From Narthecium ossifragum (lineage: Eukaryota > Streptophyta > Magnoliopsida > Dioscoreales > Nartheciaceae), in contig OY986966.1 of NCBI GenBank assembly GCA_963920575.1, forward strand, positions 28,592,581-28,656,580: DNA of 64,000 bases. The letters are read 5' to 3'. A program made the translations under genes and the position numbers. This document shows positions 35,535 to 51,455 of the stretch, piece after piece. Position 1 is the stretch's first letter; the number at the start of each line of letters is the position of its first letter. The notes beneath the pieces were generated by a model. The model ran no database searches, had not been told where the DNA came from, and saw only the letters and a list, made by a program, of their open reading frames with translations.

Positions 35535-38522
35535 TACTTCAGTCATCACCCAAAAGTGAGGGTCCCTCGACAAAAGTGTGTCGTCTATTCATGTTTGTTC
35601 ATTTCAGTGATTGGTATAAAAACACGGGAGATGGATACACATCTGTCGGGTAGGCTGAATCTGCGTTTCTCAAAGTTAAAATCAGAATGGAGCATCATGA
35701 GCTTGCTGCCGACTTGCAAATGCCAGGAAGCACATGAGGCAGTCATTTGTTTGTAAGGTTACTGTTATTGTATATGCAAATGGATGTTTGATGAGAGTCA
35801 TGTGTGTCAAGGGCTGTAAATTGACATGGTGTGTGTTTTTCTGGTCATAAGTCTGTGTTCTTCCAAACTCTATTTCAATAAGTTCCAGGATCGGCTTTCT
35901 CTGAAATACTAGTTCTGTGCATCTCTCTATCTTGTCTATGTTCAGCATCGGCTGTGGTTTTGGTCATCTCTTCTCCTGACCTCGGTTATTGCCAAGTTTT
36001 TACTAACCATATGTGACACCCTCACACACTCCATGTACGAATATTTGTATACCCCAGTGTATTGGTGTTCTTTTAGTTTACGACAATGTCAAATTTCTCA
36101 ATGTATTATCTCATATTCTGGGGACTCTTCAATACCTTGCTTGCTGAAACACCTTTTAACACATTTAAAAGAATGAATGTCTTTGCTCTTTGTGAGCGGG
36201 TGATGCGTGTGCTCTAAAAAATTGCTTTATAGACTTTTGCACTGCTGTTGGCTTTTATGTTCATCTCTGTGCAGCTTTTCACACCCAACATTCTCTTCAT
36301 CTCTAGAAGCAGAAAGAATCTTTAAAATTATCCATTTTGTTATTAAAAAACACAAGAAAAGCTGTTTAACTTCTTGCATGCTTCCTTTTACTAAAACAGC
36401 AAAGCTGAATAACTGATTGCATTGGATTTGAAGTGTGCGCTTTATTTTTATTTATTCTTTGCTCATCTTGAAGCACCTATAGCATTTTATATCATTGAAA
36501 GTGAAAACTGGAAGCTTCTTCCAAAAAGAAACAAGAATACAGAGGAATCATAATGTATAATAAGGTTTGTGATCTAAGTATGTCATTATTCTGATCTTTT
36601 GTCTTTCTAATAGTACAGATGAATCATTTCATACTAAAGTTTTGTCCTGCATGTGTTAGATAAAATGCTTGCTCAAGTACAACCTCATCAGCTTTTCATG
36701 AACAAACAAGTTTATCATTCTTAAATAATGATTGAACAATCTCCATCTTTTCATTGCCATGCCGATCCGAAGGACCACCTTTGTGTTGCAACTCAAAAGT
36801 GGTCCTATTCATCACTTTGAGTGCATGCTTTCGCCGGAAAAAGAAAACTAGAAGCCATGGCATGCAGCAGGCTCTTAGGAAATGGTCCTGCCTCATCATG
36901 GTTGCAATAATAGATGAATCCAGCTCTGCTTGGTCGAAGCACTGACACCCTCTGTTTCAGGAGTTTATTCCCTGACATGCTTGAAGGGGCAGCATCTCTG
37001 AGCAGGAGAAATTTAAACCATCCATGCATCTACTGATGTCAGAGCTCAAACAACACTCCTCCAGTTCATAGCATGATGGTTGTTGGCCGAGGATTTTTAT
37101 TTTTTATCTTTTGTTCCAGCAATAATCTGAGAGTCAGGGTGTGAATTGGATTCTGGAAAAAGGTTTTGATTGTTTGGCATTTTGCTTGTTGCTTAGATTT
37201 GATTGGCACCACCAAAGTTGTCATTTGCTTTGATATCTGTGAGTTTGGTTCTAAGATTGCTACTGTATTAGTTACTGCTGCTCCTGTTCTTTCCTGTATG
37301 ATGAGTTGCTTTATGGAATCACTCATTATAAAATATTCAATAACAAATCTGAGGCATGAAAAAAGCTCTTTGAATTTTAGAGAGAAAAAAAGTAGGCGGA
37401 AACCCATGTGTCGAAAATGGGTCAACATCTTATTATCCCAAGAGAAGGTCTGTGTGGAGAATATAGAGCCACTAAGATGATTCCATGGGAACTAGAGAGA
37501 GAAAGAGAACAAAAGGAAGAGTGCCTTCTTTTGTATCTTAGCTCGTGCACCGGCCCACATCAGCCTACCAAGCCCATTTCCATCAATGTCCTTAGAGAGA
37601 AGAGAGAGAGAGAGACAGAGAGAGAGAGAGAGTGAGAGAGAGAGAGAGAGAGGCCACTAGTGTCTTTGCACTAGTTTTACCTGTTTGTTGCAGAGTTTTG
37701 TGGATTGAGAAGCTACGCATGGCAAAACATTCTTAATTCCTAGCTCTCTTTCGGCATCTCATGCTCATGGGATTCTCAAGTACAACTAAAGAAGCACAAC
37801 TTTCTAGCGCTCATGCGCCCATGCACATACCGTCCTACTTTTCTTCATTGTTTGGTTAAAAGTAGGGACTCATACGTAGTTTGTTTCTTTATGAACTACT
37901 TCTTTGTTTGGCAATACATAGAATAGTTTTGGAAACTTATTATTATTGATTTTATATCTTAATCACTGACCTTGTCAATTGTCATCATAGTTTCATGAAC
38001 ATATATAAACCTTCAAATCAAGTAGGTGATGTTTACTAAGCTTTCAATAAGTTATCCAATCCAAAAGGCTGAGTTAAATGAATGCTGCCCATGTTTTATG
38101 TAGTACAGTGACGTAATGTATTATGAATCAGCAATTTTTATTTGAACATTCCTTAATGCACTTTCTAAAGATGTTCAGATTAAAAGTGAGTTCTCTTTTT
38201 TCTTTGTGCCTTTTTAATTTGGAAAGAATCGTTTATCTTGAATCAATTGTTGGATAATTCGAGACAGCCATGTAATGTAAGATGAACATTGTTTTATCAT
38301 GGATTTTCAAGGTTTTATGTTCTTCTTTGAACACAATTCTTCAGCATACTAACAAGAGAGACACAAAGATTTGATTGATGACTCACGAAAGACAAGTAGC
38401 CCTCCAAGTTTACTGTTTCATAGTGTACAAGGGCTTATACTCATCTTTCTCTGATTCTTTCACAGTAAAGAGTTTTACTTCTGTTTCACACTCCTATATA
38501 TACTTTTCCCTACTGTTATTGC
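35535..38522. other. 3 kb intergenic region, convergent gene ends
   Basis: Lies between the 3' ends of the plus-strand peptidase and the minus-strand polygalacturonase. It should contain both 3' UTRs. Open frames here do not resemble known proteins. A GA microsatellite is listed separately. Nothing else is recognised. Confidence 0.5.
37594..37652. repeat. (GA)n microsatellite
   Basis: About 59 bp of AG/GA dinucleotides with three interruptions. Confidence 0.9.
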
Positions 38523-40437
38523 TCAGTAACATTTGCCTGAATCAATTTCCATGAGCGATTTCGGTAGACCCTCCAGCATGCACGAAACAGGAGGTACCGT
38601 GAGCGTCTCTGATGAGCCATAGACGCTCCAACAAAAGGCGTCGGAGATGATATATCCCTGTGCCGGAAGCAATTCAACGTCTGTTAGTGTCACATTGGTG
38701 CAGGGGACCGAATCGCTGCATCCGAAATGTATAGGCGGGCTTCTGACATCGTAGGTGCCTTTGATACTGTTGTAGGAGACGTCGGAGACATGGACGGCAG
38801 ATGTCTTATTCGCGCACCCCTTGTTGAGGCAGTAGTATTGGTCGATGATTATCGGATTTCTCACGGTGTCCATGTGGATGTTTTCGAATGTCACAGAGGA
38901 CACTGATCCTGAGCCTCCCTGCCATGTCTTGATCCTGACTCCATTGTCTGAGTGTTTAATGACAGCATTCCTTACTGTTATATTGCTCACACATGCATGA
39001 GAGTTCTGCTTGCCTAAGCTCCCAATGCTGGAAAAAATGAACAATTTGTGAAACAAGATTCATTGTAGGAGATGGAGATAAATGAAAGATTTATCTGAAA
39101 GTACCTAATTCCATGGCTCGGTCCGCAGGTTATGTTCATGATGTCTATGTTGAGTGATCCAGCTCCGATTGATACACAATCATCACCTATTCAAGATGAA
39201 AAGAAATTTATAGAGATGTAGTGAAGGAAAAAAAATTTTGAAGTTGTTTGTGAATTACCATTGGAGATGACTGAATTGTAGATGCCTACAAAGGTGGAGT
39301 TCTCGACGTGAATGCCGTCTGTATTGGGGCTGAGAGCCGGTGAGTTTATAGTTATCGAATCGATGGTGACATTCCTGCAGTTGTCGAATCGAAAATGGAA
39401 CTGCGGGCTGTTCTTGATTTTGATTCCATAGACAGTCAGGTTTGAGCTCATGAAGAACCTCAATGCCTGAAACCAAAGTGAATTATAATATCAGCTGTGA
39501 TCTAAATCATGGCAATGAGCTCAGGATTTAGAACATACAACAGGACTGTCACAAGGTCCAGGCAATGTAGTTCCATTTGGCCCCTGTTAGATCAGAAACA
39601 ATGAATGTTATATAAGCATCTGTTTTCAAAGTTCACAATGATACCTAAATCCAAGTTTATTTGATTTTGTGTGCTAAATTACTAGTAGCACCTTGTGAGG
39701 TTTGCAGGGGAGATTCCACCACTTCTCTCCTCTGCCATCAATGAGTCCGCCGCCTTGCAGCGTCAGGCCATCTGCGCGGTAGAAAACTAGCCATTGCCGC
39801 TTGTTGTTGCTCTGGGGCCATGAGTCGGGACCGTCTGGCGGCGTTAGGACTCCGTCAACCTTGGCAAAGCAAAAACTCCATCAGCATTCATCCATAGGCA
39901 TCAACACTCGTTGAAGATAACTACTCTAAATTGTACCTGAAACACAAGGCCACTCTGACAAGGTCCGGCGAAGATGGCCGACTGGAGCATAAAAGTGCGG
40001 CCTTGCGGTACGAGAATAACTCCGGCGCCTGCTTGGCATGCGGAGTCCCAAGCACTCTTGAACGCCTCAGTGTCGTCGGAGAAGCCATCTCCGACTGCTC
40101 CAAATGATCTCACATCATAAAGATTCATAGAACGCGAAGAGTTCCCATAAGTCCCTGCACCAACTGGCGCAGGAGAAATTCTGGTAGAGTTAGTGGAATT
40201 CGAAACAGGAGTTGGAGAAGGAGAAGGAGCAGTGGTAGAATTCGAAACAGGCTCCGGCTCCGGCGGGGCAGCCGGAGAGCCATTAGAAGGCTCTGGAGGG
40301 TCCGTCGGAGGGTCTGCTGAAGGTGGCAGTGCAATGCTGCGGTTGGGAGGATGCTTATGATGATGACTCCTTCCATGAATGCAAGAAAAGATGGAGGACA
40401 TGCAGACAAGCAACATGGCTATCCTTGTGATCTCCAT
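38523..40437 (-). CDS. polygalacturonase (GH28), secreted, 501 aa, motif III altered
   Basis: Endo/exo-polygalacturonases hydrolyse homogalacturonan in the cell wall. Exons (minus): 39937-40437, 39692-39859, 39542-39583, 39259-39466, 39105-39186, 38523-39027, all phases joining to 502 codons with the stop. The start [15 protein letters not shown] gives a signal peptide. An upstream in-frame ATG at 40464 is only 14 bp from the TATA box (40478-40485), so it should lie before transcription start. A His-rich then Pro/Ser-rich linker (about residues 25-95) precedes the beta-helix, which begins [13 protein letters not shown]28 motifs: [26 protein letters not shown] (usual GHG) and RIKTWQG. The catalytic Asp residues and the His of motif III are present; only the first Gly is replaced by Ser. 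It is paralogous to the gene at 44.2 kb with the same intron positions. Confidence 0.92.
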
Positions 40438-40477
40438 TACTAAGACTTCTAAGACTCGCAACAAGAATCAAATGCAA

Positions 40478-40485
40478 TATATATA
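40478..40485 (-). promoter_or_regulatory. TATA box of the first polygalacturonase
   Basis: TATATATA on the minus strand, about 40 bp before the chosen ATG (40437). This spacing decides against the more upstream ATG at 40464. Confidence 0.6.
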
Positions 40486-41907
40486 CTCGAACCTTAGCTC
40501 TCCCTTTCGAGAATCATGCACCTGCCAACTTGCTATGCTTATCTATAAGGCCAATGAAATCAATGAGCTTGTCACTGTCCTAGCATTATCAACTAGGCAT
40601 GATGATGCATGGAAATAGGAAATCCTCTGCAGTTTGGAAATGAGAAAGAGATGGACAGTTAAGAGGAGGTAGAAGGGAGATATATAGCAAGTTGGCGTTA
40701 GTGGCTGATGATGTCGCGCGCCACCAGACTCTTCTGATTGGCGGCGGCGACCGACTGGTGAGTTGAGGCATGGCTTTTTGGAGAATGGTGGGAGGGTGGC
40801 AAGATAAGGTGAGGAAGGAGAGCTATGGAGGGTGGACAGAGCAGAGCATGCAGCAGAGGCATGTTGGTGCCATCCCTTTCGCTTTCTCTGGGACCAAATC
40901 TACGTATTAGCCTATAGGAGAGGGTGGTGTTTTTTTAAACTGTGAGGAAGGAGGAGTGGTACTCTGGGCTCAAGTGGATCATCTTTTTCATGCTGCATTT
41001 GCTCAAGAGTATGATCTGAGTATGATTGTTTGTTTCAATTGTTATAATTGGATTGATGACAGTATAATAGTAGTCATGCTTTAGTTGTTTAGATAAGTAA
41101 GATGATGGTATGTATTTGTTAGGATGTAAGAAGTTAGGATAAAAAACTGAATTTTTTGCACTTGATCATCTTTCTTACAGAGTCTTATTTTGGAAATCAA
41201 GATTAATTATTTTCAGCCTAAGTGGGAACCACGATGCATTTGATGAGTACAAGGGTTGATAACTTTGTTTGCAGAAGCAAACATTAACTTTTGTTTCAAG
41301 ATAAGTTAATCTGGAGCTGTATCTTTAAAAAAAAAAAAAAAAAAAAATTCTTCATCTCAAAGTTAGAGTACAAGGTACTCATCCCTGGATGTGCCAACCT
41401 AGGTGTTTTAAATGCCAGGAAAGAAGATCTGTGCTCGAACTTTGCGACACAACTCTGAGTGGAACAAGATTTATGGACGGCTCACTGAGCTCTCTGAACT
41501 CATTACCAATTGAGAGCACAGCAATACTCAAGCAGTGCTGGTTGCACTTGGTGGTTTAAAGTTTGGTTGGATAGGGTTGGCAATTGAAGATTGGGAAGGC
41601 CGGCTGTGAGTGGATCTCAAAGTGTACGTATGTTCTTATTGAAATACTAACAGCTCACTGTTTCATAATAGTTGAGGCACTTTGCTGCATTGAGAATGTA
41701 GTAAGATCAATACAATACTGAATACATGAATGTGGCTACGTCAAACAAGCACCTTGATGATAAAATGGCCATAAAATTAGTTGTTATACTGACATCAGGC
41801 ACATATCATGGCAGACAATGCCATACGTGGAACGGTATTGTTTACTTACATCAGGAAGAACAAGAGTAAACATGTATAATATTCCAGCCACAATTTGCCA
41901 GCAAAAT
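40486..41907. other. polygalacturonase promoter and intergenic region
   Basis: Upstream sequence of the 38.5-kb gene merges into the 3' flank of the CCCH gene. It includes an A run at about 41329-41347. No further gene or clear repeat is seen. Confidence 0.5.
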
Positions 41908-43500
41908 CTAACCCCAGTCAACGAAGGGGAGTGGCGGATAACCCCCTTCAGGGTGAGGCCTCAGTGATGGAGGTAAGTTGCCCCATGAGATTCTTGTCTG
42001 TTCTACAACTTTATCACCTGCACATAATCACATAACTAGACATAACTTGCATAGTGCAGATAATATAAGTGAGTTCCTATCTGCATTATGTTTTTGTTAA
42101 AGCCTAACTGAGATGAAGAATGATGATCAATTGTTGAAAATCAAAAGATAGGGTCAAGATAGAGGTCGGAGCACTCGAAGAAAGCGAGAAGCAGAATCAA
42201 AAGTTAAACCAGTTCCTCTTTTTGGGTTTACTGAGCGGTTATCCGAGGATCCAACAAGTTTATTTTTCCTTTTTTGTTTTTTTCGTGCTAAGCTACATCA
42301 CAAAAATTGCATGGAAAACTAATTCAGCGGAAATTTATTTGACAGATAGTTGAGACCCATCAATTGGTTACCTAGAAAAATTTGCTGATGTACTGCCTCT
42401 GTATTAGCTCAAACATACAAGAAGATTATGAAGCAAAGAAACACATCAACAAGATGAAACAAAAAGATTCTGAAGAAAATGGTACAATATGAGAAAATGA
42501 TATCAATAAATGGTCATCCTCATCTACCAAGCATACACTTGTGCCTTCTCATTTATCTCCATACTTCCCATATGTTCTCTAAGTTCTTGTCTACTCAATC
42601 ACCTTGATACTGTTGCCTTTCTCACAATCTTTTGTAAGACTATAGATCTGCTCTCACCTATCGGTTAGAGTTAACATAGTATAAGAGTAGAGATCCTAAA
42701 TTCAAGCAGATTATAAAATCAGGAAGAATTGCAAATAAACTTCTCAGCTTTTGATAATATTTACACTTTAAAAGAAGCATCGCTAAGATAAAGCATTATA
42801 AAATCTTCAGGGAAGAATTTCATATACCTTTCTCACCTTGGATAGCTACAGTCGGGTTGCCAATATTCTGCGTCGGATGAAAATATTTACATGCAGTGCC
42901 ATACTTGCAAATTCCCTGAAACAGCATATATGAACTAAAATGACTGATCCATTCCCACTCATTGATTTAGCTCATAAGAACAGTGCTAGATTGCTAAACT
43001 TATTTCCTCGTTAAAAAAAACCACATTTTGCAAGGTACCCACATCAAACAAACCAACATTTTCCAACAATTGGAAATACCCAGATGAAACCCATCAACTT
43101 CACAGCCATTTATGTGTCAATTCTGCAGTATTAACGAGGAAAGTAGTTATAATTGCAGACTAGGAGTTAAAATACTCACCGTGCGAACGAAGTGGTGGCA
43201 GACTCCTCTCGGAAGGCTCCCATCAGGTTGAAAAACAAACCCACCATGAGGCTCTACACATCCAATTCAAAGATTTTGGTCCACATTGATGGAATTCATG
43301 GATGCCCACCACCTTTTTGTGTTAATGCGCCCAAGAGATACAGACGGGGATGAGAGAGATGGGGTGATACCTTTGAAGGAGTCGTACCAAAGGGCGCGGG
43401 CGCGCTGGTGCTGGACGCCGAGGAGGTGGCGCTTCCGAGCGGAGGGGGTGTCTTGGAACTCCTTGTCGCAGTAGTCACAGTAGTACTTCCCCAGCGGCAT
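41908..43500 (-). CDS. CCCH/U1-type zinc-finger protein, U11/U12 snRNP 20K (ZMAT5)-like, 130-133 aa
   Basis: Exons (minus): 43371-43500, 43180-43253, 42837-42915 (or 42828-42915), 41908-42017; 131 codons with the stop for the shorter form. The N-terminus YYCDYCDKEFQDTPSARKRHL is a U1-C/matrin-type C2H2 finger, followed by GVQHQRARALWYDSF. Spanning exons 2 and 3 is a CCCH finger with spacing C-x8-C-x5-C-x3-H (VCHHFVRTG, then ICKYGTACKYFH). The C-terminus ends GYPPLPFVDWG. The domain pair matches ZMAT5, the 20K protein of the minor-spliceosome U11/U12 di-snRNP. Exon 3 has two donors 9 nt apart, both in frame, predicting products that differ by three residues. It sits between two polygalacturonase paralogues. 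Confidence 0.87.
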
Positions 43501-44211
43501 CCTCTCGTCTCTTTTGGGCTTCTTCTAGGGTTTTATCCTGAGCATTAACAATTCATACGAGTAGCGACTCCGGTCTTTATAATTAGCTACATATCGTATG
43601 ATATTTACAATATATGCAGAATTAGATTTATTTTTTTTGGGTTAATATAATATTTCTCTTTCAAAAAGATCTTAAAATATCACCATTTTCTCTGTATTCT
43701 TGGAATGATTTTGCTGATGAAAACCCCTGAAAACATACAAAAATATCACAATTTTCTCTCAATTGAGTGATTTTTAATATCGAAATGAAACATATTAATA
43801 TTGGTAGATTCTCCTACAATTTTGATGTATATTCCCCTGTTCTCAGCGTGGGAATTTTGCTTATTAAAAAATGAATTAGGAATTGATGGAGATTATAAAC
43901 AAAATTGTGCTATGATACCATGTTAAGTTATCAATCATTCCAAACACTTAGAGACGGAAGAACCATTCAAACGTGTCAGTTTCTAGTTAGCCAACTTTCA
44001 ACTCTGTCTGGACTAAAGTGCTTGGCCATCCATCCATTTGATATATCATACATATGGAACAAACTCCCAAAGGGTGGTTTAAGCCCCCACAAACAGGCTA
44101 CAAATGCGATTAAAATGAAGCATCTAACCATGTGGGTCTTCTTTCTTTATGCAGCACAGTACATGTAATTAATATGTTTCTAAACCTACTCAATATATTT
44201 GAAACGCTAAT
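43501..44211. other. intergenic; LTR primer-site-like word on the minus strand
   Basis: AT-rich. At 43908-43925 the minus strand reads TAACATGGTATCATAGCA, close to the initiator-tRNA-Met primer-binding site of plant LTR retrotransposons (TGGTATCAGAGC). The neighbouring 43925-44160 could be part of an LTR or leader, but no LTR pair is visible. It also holds the promoter of the CCCH gene and the 3' flank of the second polygalacturonase. Confidence 0.4.
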
Positions 44212-46087
44212 CTAGCAAGCATAGTTAGAACTCTCTTGCAGCGTCTGAGGCTTTCCATCCTGCAGACAAGAGACTGGTGGTATAGTGACCGTCTCCAACA
44301 CCCCATAAGCATTCCAACAGAACGGGTCATCAACTAACTCCCCTTCAAATGGCAGCAGCTCCACCTCCGACATGGTGATGTCGGTGCACGGCACAGTGTC
44401 GCTGCATGCGAAGTGTATCGGCGGGCTGCGGACGTCGTATGTCCCCTTGATGTTTGTGTAGGCGACGTCGTAGACATAGACGGCCGACGTCTGATTCCGG
44501 CAGTCTTTGGTCATGCAGTAGTACTGATCTACGATGATGCAATTCCTCACATTCTCCATAGTAACGTCGTCGAATCTGATCCCTGATACTAAGCCCATTC
44601 CACCTTGCCATGTCTTGATCCGAACTCCATTGTCGGAGTTCTTTATAACAGCATTTCTTACTGTTACATTCGAAACGCAAGCTTGAGAGTTGTGGACACC
44701 GAGACTACCAATGCTGCGCGGTTAAATTCGTCTTCTTAAGTTTTTGAAATGACTAGTATGATAACGTAACATGATAACATGGTATCATAGCACATGTCAA
44801 AGAGTTTTGGAGCATATGTCTAAATTACCTTATTCCGTGGCCAGGCCCACAAGTGATGTTTTCAATGTCGACGTCGGAGCAACCAGGACCGATGGAGACA
44901 CAGTCATCGCCTATTGCAAAATAGTGACACTCTTCAGCTGAACTGATTGTGTCATAGTAGAGACGTGTTATCCAAGAATTCATGAGTCGTGTGCGACATA
45001 CCATTGCTGATCATCGAGTTGTAGATGCCAACGGACTTTGTGTTCTCGATGTGGACGCCGTCGGTGTTGGGACTGAGCGCCGGCGAGCTTATGGAGAGGC
45101 CTTCGATGTGCACACCTTCGCAGCCGTCGAATTTGACATGGAACTGGGGACTGTTCTCAATGCGAAGGTCACTCACAGTCACATTGCAGCTCATGAAGAA
45201 CCTGATTAACTGAGAAGCAAAAACAAGAGGCCATTAGAACTCTTCCAATCCTCATCTGTTCATCAGGAAACAAAGAAGCAGTGTACTCACTGCAGGGCTG
45301 TTGCAAGGTCCCGGCAATGTCGATCCATTCGGCCCCTGTAAATGCCATTGATTGTAGCAATGGGTCAGGCATGAATTCATCAGGTGAAGATGAGGTAAAG
45401 CTTAGGGAATGCTGGTGAAGAACATACTCTGTGAGGCTTGCAGGGGAGGTTCCACCAACCCTCTCCATTCCCTTCGATCGTTCCTTTGCCGGTTAGCGTA
45501 ACGCCGTTGAGCTGATAGAACACAAGCCACTGGTTCTTGCTGTCAGACTCAGGCCAGCATTCGGGGCCATCCGGCGGCATCAGAACTCCATCAACCTAGA
45601 AGTTCAATGAAACCATTGTAAACAGAGAAATTCATGCAATGAGGCCTCAAATATTTCGACATCGAAGCATTACCTGAAACACTATGTTAGGCTGGCACGG
45701 GCCGGAAAAGATTGTCGATGTGATCATGAAGACGCCGTCGGAGGGGACGAGCACAGTGCTCGACTCCACCGCGCACGCGGCCTTCCAAGCTGACCGGAAT
45801 GCCTGAGTGTCGTCGGTGGAGCCATCGCCGACAGCCCCGTAGGATTGAACATCAAAGACCGAAGGAGGACCCGAAGAGGTATAGTTGTAAGGATCGCTAG
45901 ATATCGGAGGAGGATCAGCAGGGTAGTATGAAGGGGATTCAGAAGAAGAGACAGGAGTCCCGCTCTCTGTTTTAGGATTCTTTTGGTTCTTATGGTAATG
46001 TAATCTTGCATTGGAGCTCAAAGGGCATGTAGAGAGTAACAAGAAGACTGATATCCAAATCCAGAACAACCCATTAAGGATTCCCAT
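44212..46087 (-). CDS. polygalacturonase (GH28), secreted, 472 aa
   Basis: Exons (minus): 45674-46087, 45428-45595, 45291-45335, 45002-45209, 44829-44910, 44212-44713; phases join to 473 codons with the stop. The N-terminus [20 protein letters not shown] is a signal peptide ending near SSNARLH. A Ser/Pro/Tyr-rich linker precedes the beta-helix, starting [12 protein letters not shown]. All four GH28 motifs are canonical: [26 protein letters not shown] and RIKTWQG, so the enzyme should be active. Intron number, positions and phases equal those of the 38.5-kb paralogue, showing a local duplication. A possible TATA-like ATAAATA lies on the minus strand near 46250. The final exon has conserved Cys pairs ([19 protein letters not shown]) as in the plant clade. 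Confidence 0.94.
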
Positions 46088-48658
46088 CTTAGTGTTCTAA
46101 CAACTATGAAAGGTTAGTATCAACAACTAAAACTCTAGCAGAGATAAGCAAGAGGAATTAGATGATTTTGGCAGCTGGAAAATGACATGAGAATTCTTTG
46201 AGAAAGAGATGCAGAGCTGAGAGTGGTGAGAATTAGAGAGATGAGGAGTATTTATGGTGTGTGTTGGGCAGTTAATGTGCATGGAAACGTTTAGAGAGGC
46301 TGACACTTGTTTGCTCTTTATTCAATAAAGAATCCATTTCATGAGGAAACAGTTGAAAAAGCTCACAAGTATGGGTCTCTTTTCTTTCTCTCACATGAAT
46401 CTTTCTCAAGTATTTCTCTGCTTCACCTGCCATTTCCTCTGCTTCTAAACAAACAAACAAAAAACAAAAAATCCGGATTTTTCTCTCATATACTTAAGAC
46501 GGCTTTAAGGATTTACTTTAAGAAATCCAAGAGGATTAATGAGAAGCTTCTGGAGATTCGCAAGGAGTTAACATGGCTCACATGCATGCAAAGTTCCTAA
46601 ATAAGACGAAGAATGAAGATAGTACTCTTTACAACTTAAAAGTAATGGCCTTAATCTATCCATTAACCGAAAGAGTTGCCTTTCTCGTGACTCTTAGTGT
46701 TTGAGTCTCTTAAAAAAAAACTAAAAGTTGGACATGAACACAATTTAAAATGCACCTATTGGACATTTAATTCCTTCACTGCCAACTTAAAAGCACTTGC
46801 AAATGAATACTCGCACAACTCTCCATACTTTTGAGTTTATAGCTAGCAAACAAGTGATATAGAGACCTTGTAAGGAAAGAAGAGACATGAGAAATGGGGA
46901 GGGACCCTTTGTGGTGGCGAGGAGAAATAGGCCCCGTGATCCAGTATTGTAATCTAGCTTCATGTGGCCATGGAGAGACATGGAAGTGAAGGGTCACGGG
47001 GTGCGTCCTAACCCTCCCCCTCTGCGTCTCGTTGTTTCCAATAATTCAGGTCTCTGTGTGTGTGTGTGTGGGTATGGGCTACAATAGCCATTGGAGAACA
47101 GTTTGTAGAACCTTCTGTTAAGTACCATTGTCTCTTGTGCAACAAAAGCTCTATGTATGATGTACTTCTCTTATAATTAGTAAACTCCCTGCATTACAAT
47201 GTTCAGTTTTTCAAGTCCTCTGTTGTGGTGATACCATATATAGTTCACGTGTCTCTGGACAATACCACATATATGCTTCTCTGTTGGCGAGTCACGGACC
47301 AAACTCGAAAGAGATTTGTGGTTTTGATGTCACTTAGATTAGATGGCTTCCTTCTTGTTTCTTTTTTTTTGCCTCCCTTGCTGTAGATCATACAAATTTC
47401 CTTGCTGCAGATCAAACTGCAGGTTCATTGAATTTTCTAGGAATATGCAAAGGGTTAAGATCAACAAATTGACTAGCCAACCACCTCATCTCTAGAGGAT
47501 CATCTTTACACTGATCAAGCACTGGAATCAACCCCAAGACCAAGACCATGCCCACTGCGAGTTTCAGAGTCGCTCTCCACCGTCAATCTGGACAGAGCAC
47601 GTCGTCCGGCACGCCTGCGAAATTGCCAAAGAGCTCCACCCGAAGCACTGAACTCGTGTCAACAAACACTACCTACCAATTGGAGTTATGTTTGAACGAA
47701 GCATACCCACCATTCACCAACCTCCTTTTTATGACTCCCTGTTTGATAGGAATAGCCAGAACTTATCAACACAAGTTAGCCATCTATTTTCAACAGCGTG
47801 GCTTTGTCTTGGTCTGAATAATTTAGCACCGGAATAATGAAGGATAAGAGTAGTTTGAAGTGAACATTCTGCATTGTGAAGTTTTTTTAAACGCGTATCA
47901 CTGGAAACTCCTAAAACCGTCTACTTGCTGCACATGGAGGATGTGATGCAGTCTTAGTATTCATAAGGTGGATCAGAGGTCAATTGGCTTTGATGGATCC
48001 TGTGAGCAAATGAATGGATCAGAGGAGATTTGAGCCATCAATTTCACTGCATATATAAAGTTTGCCTGAAAATTTTCTGAATTGAAGAACTGAAAACAGG
48101 ACTACTAGTCTACAAGAATGGTTCTCATTTTTTTCTCGCACGGTAAATTTTCATGCTCAATACCGTGAATAATAGACTACACATAGAACAAATTCAGATC
48201 CCACAGACAGTAACCATCAAAGAGAATGAAACACACTTTCCATAGTCACCAACTTGATGCAAATCTCCACAAATTAGTCCTGCATAGTTCGCATATAATA
48301 TGTGATGCTATACATAGTTAACATCAAATTTTGCAGCACCCTAGTACTATCGACGAATAACCAATTCGTATAAAGCAATCTCAGTACATTAGCGTAACAA
48401 ATTTGTTGCGATGATGGAAGCCAAATGGAAGCCAATATTACCAGAATCCACAATTTTTGGAAGATTACCAAGTACTTCTGAAACTATTCTACACACCAAG
48501 GTAACAATGGCACTACCATCCAAAAATAGTACCAGAGAGTCAAGTTATGTTGATTACATGTGCTTCTAACCCGGTATGGAACATACTCGCAACAACAAAT
48601 CACTTTCCGTGGAGTAAATACAACACATTGGAAACATTCATCCAGTCTAACGAAAGAA
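46088..48658. other. 2.6 kb intergenic region
   Basis: Promoter of the second polygalacturonase on the left and 3' flank of the kinase gene on the right. A (TG)n run lies near 47056-47073. One open frame at 47548-47817 (+, 89 codons) resembles no known family and has no supporting splice or TATA signal. No other feature is seen. Confidence 0.5.

Positions 48659-51455
<2,797 letters not shown>

Noticed and set aside
40438..40464. Upstream in-frame ATG of the first polygalacturonase
   Set aside because: Only 14 bp from the TATA box, so it would lie before transcription start. The ATG at 40437 also gives a proper signal peptide.
47548..47817. 89-codon plus-strand open frame
   Set aside because: No recognisable domain, no TATA or splice signals and ordinary composition. 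Treated as intergenic.
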